Origin: Actinomycetes bacterium
GTDB lineage: Bacteria > Actinomycetota > Actinomycetes > Propionibacteriales > Propionibacteriaceae
Assembly: GCA_023436925.1 (NCBI GenBank)
Contig: JAEZHJ010000147.1
Span: 1 to 64,000 of the forward strand
DNA length: 64,000 bases
Reading direction: 5' to 3'
This document shows, piece after piece, positions 1 through 8,402 of the stretch. The notes under the pieces are model-generated. The model saw only the letters and a list, made by a program, of their open reading frames with translations. It ran no database searches and had not been told where the DNA came from. The position numbers and the translations under genes are program-made. Position 1 is the stretch's first letter. Each line of letters opens with the position of its first letter.

Positions 1-1164
1 CCGCCGGAGGCCGACGACCTCGACCTGATCCGCGAGATCCTGGTCGGCCGCCACCTGCCTCGGCGCGACCCGGTGGCCATCGCCGCGGACCGGGCCGTCC
101 TGGCCGACCGGCTGACGATGGAGCAGGCCCAACTGCTCGATGTCACCCGGCTGCTCAACCGGGTGGAGATCCGGGGCGGGGCGGGCAGCGGCAAGACCGT
201 CCTGGCGATCCGGCAGGCCCGCGACCTGGCCGGCGGAAGGGCCGGCGGAAAGCGTCAACGGGTCGCCGTGGTCTGCTACAGCTACGGCCTGGCGCACCAC
301 CTGCGGCGCGAACTGCTCACCGGCTCGCGGGCCAAACAGCCCGCCTTCGTCGGCACCTTCGAAGACCTGGCCCGCCGGTGGGGGCTCGAGATCAGCGGTT
401 CGCGGGACGACTCGGAGTTCTGGGAGGTCGGGCTGCCGACCCGGATGGCGGCCCGCGCCGCCGATCTGCCGCCGCAGGAGCGGTTCGACGCGGTCATCGT
501 CGATGAGGCGCAGGACTTCGCCGATGACTGGTGGACGCCGCTGGTCACGGCACTGCGCGACGAGACGGCCGGCGGCATCTACGCCTACAGCGACGAGCGG
601 CAGCGGGTGTTCGCCAGGTTCGGACGGCCGCCGCTCGCCCTGGTCCCGCTGGTCCTGGACCACAACCTGCGCAACACCCGCCAGATCGCGCAGGCCTTCC
701 TGCCGCTGGCACCCACCTCGATGCAACTGCGCGGCGGCGACGGCCCCGAGGTCGAGTTCGTGGCGGCCGCCCCGGCAGCGGCGATCGACGCCGCCGACGA
801 GCAGGTGGACCGCCTCCTGGAAGAGGGCTGGGAACCCCGCGACGTCGCGCTGCTCACGATGGGCGCCCGGCACCCCGTCCAGAAGGAGCGCCAGGAGTCG
901 CTCGGCTTCTCCGGGTACTGGGACGAGTTCTGGTCCAACGACGACGTCTTCTACGGCCACGTCCTGGGCTTCAAGGGGATGGAGCGCCGCGTCGTCGTGC
1001 TCTGCGTCAACGAGGACGGGACCCGCGACCGCAGCCGGGAGCGCTTCTATGTCGGGCTGTCGCGCGCGACGGACCGGCTCGTGGTGGTCGGTGACCCCGA
1101 GGTGGTGAACCGGATCGGCGGGCCCGAGGTCGGCCGCCACCTCGCAGCACTGGGCCCGCGCTGA
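1..1164 (+). CDS. UvrD/NERD-type superfamily I helicase, 5'-truncated
   Basis: The reading frame is open from the first base of the window, so the true start lies outside and only the C-terminal part is seen. A Walker A motif (GGAGSGKTVLA, about bases 174-206), a Walker B-like VIVDEAQDF and the C-terminal UvrD-type signatures FKGMERRVVVL and YVGLSRATDRLVVVG identify an ATP-dependent SF1 helicase core. Many actinobacterial proteins of this type carry an N-terminal NERD nuclease-related domain, but that part cannot be checked here. The internal GTG at 73 is an unlikely start because the frame runs through it with protein-like codon use. The role is probably DNA repair or defence; the substrate is unknown. 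Confidence 0.8.
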   Translation, partial: PPEADDLDLIREILVGRHLPRRDPVAIAADRAVLADRLTMEQAQLLDVTRLLNRVEIRGGAGSGKTVLAIRQARDLAGGRAGGKRQRVAVVCYSYGLAHHLRRELLTGSRAKQPAFVGTFEDLARRWGLEISGSRDDSEFWEVGLPTRMAARAADLPPQERFDAVIVDEAQDFADDWWTPLVTALRDETAGGIYAYSDERQRVFARFGRPPLALVPLVLDHNLRNTRQIAQAFLPLAPTSMQLRGGDGPEVEFVAAAPAAAIDAADEQVDRLLEEGWEPRDVALLTMGARHPVQKERQESLGFSGYWDEFWSNDDVFYGHVLGFKGMERRVVVLCVNEDGTRDRSRERFYVGLSRATDRLVVVGDPEVVNRIGGPEVGRHLAALGPR

Positions 1165-1234
1165 CCCGCCGCCCCGGCGCCGCAGCCGGACGGGCCCTCG
1201 GCACGCGACCCGGCCGCCCTCTACTGTTCCGGCT

Positions 1235-2059
1235 GTGGAAGCCACCGACCTGCCTGCGCGCCGCTCAATGATCCCCGTCCGGGCGGTGTCCTGGCTGTTC
1301 GCCGGGATCGCCGCGGTCGCGATGATGGGCCTGATCGACCTCGGCACCGTGTTCGGATTGTCCGACCCCCGCTACCAGTGGCCGATGTCGCAGGAGGCCA
1401 GCTGGGGAGCGCTGTTCACCTTCCTGGTCGCCGGCGGCTTCGGCTGGATCGCGACCGTGCCGCACCGGCCCTGGCCGGGACTGGTGCTGCTGGTCATGGT
1501 CACCGTCTCGCTGCTGCTCGGCGGCGCTGTGCTGGTGGATGTCGGACCGGTCTGGGTCGCGCTCGGGCTCGCGGCCGCGACCGGAACCGTCTGGCTGCTG
1601 CTGCGGCCCGGACGGTTCCCCGACCGGCTCCGCCTGCCGCACCGACCGGCAGCGACCGCCGTTGCGCTCGCGGGCGTCGCGCTGTGGCTGGGGTATGCGT
1701 GGAACAGCTACGCGGCCGCCGTCCTCACCTACGACCTGGGCGACGTCACCAACGGGATCAACCACTGGCCCGTCCAGGTCGCCCTCGGGCTCGCGCTGGC
1801 CGCCGGCTGCAGCGGCCTGGTGCTGTGGCCGGCTCCGCTGATGCTCTGGCGAGTCGGCTTCGCGCTGACCGCGGGCATCGTCGCCTACGCGACCCTCGTC
1901 TTCCCGGATCGACTGGGCGCGATGCCGCACCCCGCGTGGGGATGGACGATCGCCGCCTGGGGGGCGCTGATCCTGTGGCCCGGGCAGGCCGACACCGCGC
2001 TCCCGCCACGGCCGGTCACCGCCGCAACGGCCAGCGCCGGTTCGTCAGGCGGCGACTAG
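1235..2059 (+). CDS. Hypothetical polytopic membrane protein
   Basis: The 274-residue product has about eight hydrophobic segments (roughly residues 18-42, 56-75, 82-100, 105-122, 140-160, 178-198, 203-222 and 232-248) and a short Ala/Ser-rich tail. No catalytic motif or known family was recognised. The start is a GTG at 1235; an in-frame ATG at 1268 (residue 12) is an alternative, and neither has a strong ribosome binding site. It converges on the following gene, with which it overlaps by 4 bp at the stop codons. Function cannot be assigned from sequence alone. Confidence 0.6.
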   Translation: MEATDLPARRSMIPVRAVSWLFAGIAAVAMMGLIDLGTVFGLSDPRYQWPMSQEASWGALFTFLVAGGFGWIATVPHRPWPGLVLLVMVTVSLLLGGAVLVDVGPVWVALGLAAATGTVWLLLRPGRFPDRLRLPHRPAATAVALAGVALWLGYAWNSYAAAVLTYDLGDVTNGINHWPVQVALGLALAAGCSGLVLWPAPLMLWRVGFALTAGIVAYATLVFPDRLGAMPHPAWGWTIAAWGALILWPGQADTALPPRPVTAATASAGSSGGD

Positions 2060-2643
2060 CGTCGCCGCGCCCGCACCGTCCGGACGAGGCGGCCCACGGC
2101 CAGGGCGCCGATCCCGGCTGCGGCGATCCACGGACCCATCACGACCAACGGGTCCAGCCAGGTGTGCTTGCCGTCCACCCGCGACCCGGTGAACCGTGAC
2201 CGGCCGTACTCGAACTCGGCGGCGATCCCGGTCTCGGTGATCGGGTTGTCCGGCGCCCCGCTTCCGAACGAGGCCAGGTGGCTCTCGAAGGAGTCCACCC
2301 GGTCGGCGGCGATCAGCAGCAGCCAGTGGGCCGCGTTCCCCTCGCTGAACTTGTCGTAGGAGTAGCGGCGGATCCGGCCCGACAGGCCGCGCAGCGGCAC
2401 GGTCGTGCCGAACACCGGCGTCAGCTGCTCGTGCTCGATCGACTTCTCCCGCGGCTGGATCTCCGGCTGCCGCTCGGGGAAGTCCCAGTGCGCCCCGGTG
2501 CGCTCCTCGCGCTCCTTGGGGTACGACGGCCGAACCGCCGGATCCAGGTCGATGCCCCAGCCGGGGATCCGCTCGCGCAACTCCTCGCTCGAGGGGACCG
2601 GGGGAGCGGCGGCGGTGTAGACCGGAAGCTGGTTGTCACTCAT
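2056..2643 (-). CDS. Hypothetical protein, C-terminal membrane anchor, ADH operon
   Basis: The 195-residue product has a long hydrophilic, proline- and charge-rich N-terminal region, a central part with the pattern RIRRYSYDKFSEGNAAHWLL, and one C-terminal hydrophobic segment (about residues 166-186) followed by a basic RTVRARRR tail, so it looks like a tail-anchored protein facing the cytoplasm. It starts 9 bp after the upstream zinc alcohol dehydrogenase with a good AGGAG ribosome binding site, so the two are very probably one transcript. The function is unknown. From context it could localise or assist the dehydrogenase; that is inference. Confidence 0.65.
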   Translation of the reverse strand: MSDNQLPVYTAAAPPVPSSEELRERIPGWGIDLDPAVRPSYPKEREERTGAHWDFPERQPEIQPREKSIEHEQLTPVFGTTVPLRGLSGRIRRYSYDKFSEGNAAHWLLLIAADRVDSFESHLASFGSGAPDNPITETGIAAEFEYGRSRFTGSRVDGKHTWLDPLVVMGPWIAAAGIGALAVGRLVRTVRARRR

Positions 2644-2652
2644 CAGGTCTCC

Positions 2653-3798
2653 TCAGTTTCCGGTGATGATCAGCGGCTTGATGCAGTTGTCGAGCTTGGC
2701 GGAGAACACGTGGTAGGCCTCGGGGACCTCGTCCAGCCGGAACCGGTGCGTGACCAGTTCGCGCGGGCTGAGGTGGCCGTTGCGGACGTGCTCGAACAGC
2801 CGTGGCCATTGGCGCTTCACCGGCGCCTGGTTCATCCGCAGGGTCAGGCCCTTGTTCATGGCGTCGCCGAACTTGACCGCGCTGAACATCGGGCCGTAGG
2901 CACCCAGCACTGCGACGGTGCCGACCTTGCGAACCGAGTCGATCGCCCAGTTCAGCGCCACCGGCGACCCGCCCTGCAGCTTGAGCTTCGTGGCGGTGAT
3001 CTGCTGCAGCGCCGCCCCGTCCGCCTCGGCGCCGACCGCGTCGATGGCCGAGTCGAAGCCGAGCCCGGCGGTCATCTTCTTGAGGTGGACGACGATGTCG
3101 TCGACCTGGGCGAAGTTGACTGTCTCGGCGTGCGCGAAGTCCTTCGCCTTCTCCAGCCGGTAGTCGAGGTGGTCGACCACCACCACCCGTCCGGCACCCA
3201 TGAACCAGGCCGACTTCGCCGCCGCCAGCCCGACCGGACCCGCCCCGAAGACCACGACCGTGTCGCCCTCGGACAAGTCGGCCAGCTGCGCCCCGAAGTA
3301 GCCGGTGGCGACCGCGTCGGTGAGCAGGACGGCGTCCTCGTCGTGCATCCACTCCGGCACCCGGACGGGACCGACGTCGGCGAACGGAACCCGGACCAGT
3401 TCGGCCTGGCCGCCGGCGTAGCCGCCGCAGGTGTGCGAGTAGCCGTAGATGCCGCCGATCGCTGTCGCATTCGGGTTGACGTTGTGGCAGTTGGCGTACA
3501 GCCCGCGGGAGCAGAAGTAGCAGGAGCCGCAGGAGATGTTGAACGGCACCATCACCTTGTCGCCGACCGCGTGGTTGCGGACCGACGGCCCGACCTCCTC
3601 GACGATGCCGATGAACTCGTGGCCGAAGGTGGTCCCCACCCGGGTGTCGGGCATCATCCCGTGGTACAGGTGCAGGTCGGAGCCGCAGATCGCGGCCAGC
3701 GTCACCCGGACGACGATGTCGTTGGGATGCTCGATACGGGGCTCCGGCCGCTCCTCGACCCGCAGCCGGTACGGGCCGCGGTAGGTCATCGCTTTCAT
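2653..3798 (-). CDS. Zinc-dependent alcohol dehydrogenase (formaldehyde dehydrogenase-like)
   Basis: This is a 381-residue medium-chain dehydrogenase/reductase. The catalytic zinc ligands are seen in AAICGSDLH and GHEFIG, the structural zinc cysteines in CGSCYFCSRGLYANC, and the NAD(P)-binding Rossmann turn in VFGAGPVGLAAA. The length and an expanded insert before the Rossmann fold resemble the glutathione-independent formaldehyde dehydrogenase branch, but the alcohol or aldehyde substrate cannot be fixed. Its ATG overlaps the stop of the small upstream gene (ATGA), with AAGGAG just before it. It is the middle gene of a three-gene operon. Confidence 0.9.
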   Translation of the reverse strand: MKAMTYRGPYRLRVEERPEPRIEHPNDIVVRVTLAAICGSDLHLYHGMMPDTRVGTTFGHEFIGIVEEVGPSVRNHAVGDKVMVPFNISCGSCYFCSRGLYANCHNVNPNATAIGGIYGYSHTCGGYAGGQAELVRVPFADVGPVRVPEWMHDEDAVLLTDAVATGYFGAQLADLSEGDTVVVFGAGPVGLAAAKSAWFMGAGRVVVVDHLDYRLEKAKDFAHAETVNFAQVDDIVVHLKKMTAGLGFDSAIDAVGAEADGAALQQITATKLKLQGGSPVALNWAIDSVRKVGTVAVLGAYGPMFSAVKFGDAMNKGLTLRMNQAPVKRQWPRLFEHVRNGHLSPRELVTHRFRLDEVPEAYHVFSAKLDNCIKPLIITGN

Positions 3799-4013
3799 GG
3801 CGCCTCCTTCGGCGGTTGCGCGGGCGGCACCCGGTCCTCGCCGGGGGTCTGGGTCGATTCGGCGCGGGTCTGGCTGGGGTGCCGGACGCGGTCCGCGGAC
3901 TCCTCCAGCACGGCCTGCGCCTGGCCTTCGGGATCCTCGCTCCCGGCGGCGTCCTCCTCGGGGAGCAGGTCCTGGCGGGCCTGCACCATCCGGTCGTCAG
4001 GTTGCTCGGTCAT
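3795..4013 (-). CDS. Small acidic hypothetical protein heading the ADH operon
   Basis: The 72-residue product is hydrophilic and low in complexity (rich in Glu, Asp, Pro, Gln), with no membrane segment and no recognised domain; it is probably disordered. The start chosen is the ATG at 4013 (MTEQPDDRMV); the frame remains open further upstream, but that part reads as non-coding. The support for a real gene is the ATGA overlap with the alcohol dehydrogenase start and a ribosome binding site for that gene lying inside its last codons, which suggests translational coupling. The function is unknown. Confidence 0.5.
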   Translation of the reverse strand: MTEQPDDRMVQARQDLLPEEDAAGSEDPEGQAQAVLEESADRVRHPSQTRAESTQTPGEDRVPPAQPPKEAP

Positions 4014-4153
4014 GGTTCCCCGGTACCCGTCTGGGCGGCGGCCCAACGTCCGGGACGCGACCCGCCTGCCGGCCGCGGTGTGCAGGCCGCGGGACGTACC
4101 GCTTCGGCGTCGACCGGCGTACGCTGAGACCGCCCCCGACAGGAAGCCGACGG

Positions 4154-4888
4154 ATGAACGATTCGGCCCACATCACCAGCCTCCGAGACCGTGCTGCCGA
4201 CGAGTTCCAGGCGCTGCTGCAGGCCATGACCGACGACACCGGCGTCCTCACCCTCGAGTCCGTGATGGAGTGCGCTGCGCGGACGATCCGGGGCGCCGAC
4301 CACGCCGCGGTGTCGTTGGCCCAGCACGGACGCAAGCCGATCACGGTCTACAGCACCGGTGACCTGCCGATCCGGGTCGACGCCCTGCAGTACAGCCTTG
4401 ATGAGGGCCCCTGCGTGGCGGCACTGAACGAGAACGACATCGTCCTCTCGAACGACCTGGCCTCCGATGCCGACTTCCCGCGCTTCGCCCCGGGCGCCGT
4501 CGACCTCGGTGTTCGCTCGATGTTGAGCACTCGCCTGCTGCTGTCGGCCGATGACCGGGCGGCCCTCAACCTGTACGCCGAGAAAGGCCAGGCCTTCCGC
4601 GCCGCGGACCTGCCGATGGCGGCCATCTTCGGCTCCTACGTCTCGCTGCTGCTGCTCAACCGGATGCAGCGTGAGGAGTTGGCCGGCCTGCGCCGCGCAC
4701 TGGAGAGCAACCGGCACATCGGGGTCGCCACCGGCATCCTGATGGCTCAGCAGCGGATCACCAGCGAGCAGGCCTTCGAGCAACTGATCAGCGCCAGCCA
4801 GCACCTCAACCGACGACTGCGGGACGTGGCCGACGAAGTGAACCTGACCGGCGAGCTGCCCGGAGGGCGCGCGCCAGGTCGGGGCTGA
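4154..4888 (+). CDS. GAF and ANTAR domain transcription antitermination regulator
   Basis: The 244-residue cytoplasmic protein has an N-terminal GAF domain (about residues 30-168; GADHAAVSLAQHGR, LDEGPCVAAL) and a C-terminal ANTAR RNA-binding domain (about 176-230; HIGVATGILMAQQRITSEQAF). ANTAR proteins bind paired hairpins in nascent RNA and prevent termination. The GAF domain probably senses a small ligand or redox state. The ATG at 4154 is preceded by AGGAA about nine bases upstream. The longer frame upstream is non-coding and overlaps the divergent small gene. It is monocistronic, with a hairpin after it. Its RNA targets are unknown. Confidence 0.88.
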   Translation: MNDSAHITSLRDRAADEFQALLQAMTDDTGVLTLESVMECAARTIRGADHAAVSLAQHGRKPITVYSTGDLPIRVDALQYSLDEGPCVAALNENDIVLSNDLASDADFPRFAPGAVDLGVRSMLSTRLLLSADDRAALNLYAEKGQAFRAADLPMAAIFGSYVSLLLLNRMQREELAGLRRALESNRHIGVATGILMAQQRITSEQAFEQLISASQHLNRRLRDVADEVNLTGELPGGRAPGRG

Positions 4889-4929
4889 ACTCTCGGCTCG
4901 ACGTGCTGGGAAGGCCGCTGGCCGAGACG

Positions 4930-4950
4930 GCGTCCCGCCCTCCGGGATGC
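4930..4950 (+). terminator. Candidate hairpin terminator after GAF-ANTAR gene
   Basis: An 8-bp stem (GCGTCCCG pairing with CGGGATGC, one G-U pair) with a 5-nt loop lies 42 bp after the stop codon. There is no U tract, as is common in high-GC actinobacteria. Function is inferred from position only. Confidence 0.4.
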
Positions 4951-5024
4951 GCTAGCAGGTCTTCCGGAGAACGCCGCCGGGTGACCGGATGTGGAGTGCG
5001 GTCCGATGCTCTCTTGCGGCTGTG

Positions 5025-5041
5025 GGACACTGGAAGTGTCC
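5025..5041. promoter_or_regulatory. Perfect inverted repeat upstream of gdhA, candidate operator
   Basis: GGACACT and AGTGTCC form perfect 7-bp arms around a 3-nt spacer, centred about 45 bp before the proposed GTG start of glutamate dehydrogenase. The position suits a regulator binding site or a 5'-UTR hairpin. The regulator is unknown. Confidence 0.4.
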
Positions 5042-5062
5042 GTTTTGGGACAGCTTGACTAG

Positions 5063-6457
<1,395 letters not shown>

Positions 6458-6467
6458 GCCGGTCGGC

Positions 6468-7472
6468 TCAGCCCAGGGTCGACTCCCGCAGCGGGAAGCC
6501 GGCCAGCCGGTAGGACTGGTCGACCAGTTCCATCATCGCGACGGCGCTGGCCAGGTCGGTGGGGAACGGCGCGCCGTCGCGGACGGCCGCCGCCAGCGCG
6601 GCGAGTTGGTGGGTGTAGGTCGAGGTCGTCCCGTGGTGCTCGACGGCCAGTTCGCCGTCCACGGTGATCTCCAGGCTGTCGTCCTGCCCGAGGTTGATGA
6701 AGTTCGGTTGCCGGATGCCGCCCCGGGTGCCGGTCACCTGGATCGACATGTCTGCCGGGCCTTCCAGGCTGGACTCCAGCACCGCCTCGGCGCCGCCCGG
6801 CAGCCGGCCGACGACGGTCGCGGTGGCGTCCACCCGCGGGTCGGCGCCGGGATTGGTCGTGGCGCTGGCCGAGACCAGCTCGAGGGAGCCGCCCAGCGCC
6901 TGGGCGACATCGCGTCCGACGTGCAGCGAGTAGCAGCCCAGATCCATCAGGGAGCCGCCGGACAGCGGCCACGACCAGCGGATGTCGCCGAGGTCCGTGC
7001 AGTCGAACTTCATGTTCACCGCGAGACCGGTGACCTCGCCGATCGCGCCGTCGGCGACCAGTTCGAGCAGGCGGCGATAGGTGGGGTGGTAACGGTGGTG
7101 GAAGCCCTCGAAGACCACCAGCCCGGACGGGTTGGGCCTCGCCGCGACCAGCCGGGCTTCGGCGGCATTGGAGGCGAACGGCTTCTCCGACAGGACGTGC
7201 TTGCCCGCAGCGAGCGCGGCCAGCGTCCAGCGGACGTGCTCGCTGTTCGGGCTGGGGTTGTAGACCACCTCGACCGCCGGATCGGCCAGCACCTCGTCAT
7301 AGCTGCCGTAGGCCCGGGCGATGCCGTGTTCGGCCGCGTAGGCCTCGGCGCGTCCGAGGTCGCGGGCTCCGACTGCCACGATCTCGTGCCCGAGCGCAGC
7401 GGCGGGCTCGACCACCGCCCGCTCCGCGATCCGTGCCGCGCCGAGAATGCCGATCCGAAGTGGTTGCGTCAT
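6468..7472 (-). CDS. Gfo/Idh/MocA family oxidoreductase
   Basis: The 334-residue product has an N-terminal Rossmann fold (GILGAARIAERAV), the family's catalytic-region motif SEKPFASN with the EKP lysine, and the C-terminal substrate-domain signature GGSLMDLGCYSLH. Members are NAD(P)-dependent dehydrogenases of sugars, inositols or related polyols; the substrate is not determinable here. The ATG has a strong AGGAGG ribosome binding site. It lies 27 bp downstream of the GNAT gene on the same strand, so the two may be co-transcribed. Confidence 0.85.
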   Translation of the reverse strand: MTQPLRIGILGAARIAERAVVEPAAALGHEIVAVGARDLGRAEAYAAEHGIARAYGSYDEVLADPAVEVVYNPSPNSEHVRWTLAALAAGKHVLSEKPFASNAAEARLVAARPNPSGLVVFEGFHHRYHPTYRRLLELVADGAIGEVTGLAVNMKFDCTDLGDIRWSWPLSGGSLMDLGCYSLHVGRDVAQALGGSLELVSASATTNPGADPRVDATATVVGRLPGGAEAVLESSLEGPADMSIQVTGTRGGIRQPNFINLGQDDSLEITVDGELAVEHHGTTSTYTHQLAALAAAVRDGAPFPTDLASAVAMMELVDQSYRLAGFPLRESTLG

Positions 7473-7499
7473 TGATACCTCCTGCAGGGAAGGTAGCAG

Positions 7500-8072
7500 T
7501 CAGCGCAGGTCGCGGCGCATCAGTACTCGCGGGAAGCCGTTGAGCACCGAGGTCGTATCGGCCGCCCAGCTGAACCCGGCGCGCTCGAACAGCGCCCGAG
7601 TGCCCACGTAGGCCATCGTCAGATCGACCTTCGCGCCGTGGTTGTCCACCGGATAGCCCTCCACCGCGGGCGCGCCGTGGTCGCGGGCGAAGGCCACCGC
7701 ACCGTCCAGGAGGGGACGGGAGATGCCCTTGCCGCGGTACCCCGGCCGGACCCGCAGGCACCAGATCGACCAGACGTCCAGGTCATCGACGTGGGGGATC
7801 CTGCGGTTGCGGGCGAAACTGGTGTCGGCACGACGGTGCACCGCCGCCCATCCCACCGGCTCGTCGCCGTCATAGGCGATCACCCCCGGCGGCGGATCCT
7901 CCGCGCAGAGTTCGCGGACCCGCGCACCCCGCGCCGGGCCGAGCAGGGACAGGTTCTCCTTCGAGGAGACCCGATAGCTGATGCACCAGCAGACGTTGGC
8001 GTCGGGACGCTTGGGGCCCACCAGGGTCGCAACGTCGGCAAACACCGAGGCGGGCCGGATGACGATCACCAT
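7500..8072 (-). CDS. GNAT family N-acetyltransferase
   Basis: The product of about 190 residues carries the GNAT acetyl-CoA-binding signature in the segment VRPGYRGKGISRPLLDGAVAFA, followed by the conserved downstream pattern around YVGTRALFERAGF. The acceptor substrate is unknown. I chose the ATG at 8072 because it is preceded by a GAGGGGG ribosome binding site; the frame extends further upstream to 8276, but the extra 68 residues are Arg/Ala-rich and look non-coding. It sits upstream of the Gfo/Idh/MocA oxidoreductase gene. Confidence 0.75.
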   Translation of the reverse strand: MVIVIRPASVFADVATLVGPKRPDANVCWCISYRVSSKENLSLLGPARGARVRELCAEDPPPGVIAYDGDEPVGWAAVHRRADTSFARNRRIPHVDDLDVWSIWCLRVRPGYRGKGISRPLLDGAVAFARDHGAPAVEGYPVDNHGAKVDLTMAYVGTRALFERAGFSWAADTTSVLNGFPRVLMRRDLR

Positions 8073-8402
8073 CAGCACCCCCTCGTCGCAGCGGTCCCAG
8101 AGTGTCGGTCGGCGGTCCTCATCGGCTTCCTCCGGGGTCGGCAGCACGGCCACCGCCGCTGCCCGGGGCACCACGGCGAATACGGCCCTGACCGGCGAAA
8201 CCCCCCTTCGCCGGCCGGGGCCGCACGCCCGCCGCGCCAGCCGCCTGTCGCGGCAACGCGGCCAAGGGGTGGTCATCGGCTCACGTAGAGATTATCGGGC
8301 ATCGGTGTCCCCCGGAAGAGGGACGCGAGCGGCGAGACGGCCGGATCCGAACAACTACGTAGCAGCCGCCCGACCCCTGACCCACAGTGCCTCCAAGGTC
8401 GG
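8073..8402. other. 330-bp non-coding gap
   Basis: This stretch lies between the start of the GNAT gene and the end of recQ, both on the minus strand. I see no RNA gene or clear terminator hairpin. It probably holds the GNAT promoter; a minus-strand GATAAT near 8291 could be a -10 element, but there is no convincing -35. Confidence 0.4.

Noticed and set aside
8073..8276. N-terminal extension of the GNAT protein
   Set aside because: The extra 68 residues are Arg/Ala-rich without family similarity, and ATG 8072 has a strong ribosome binding site.
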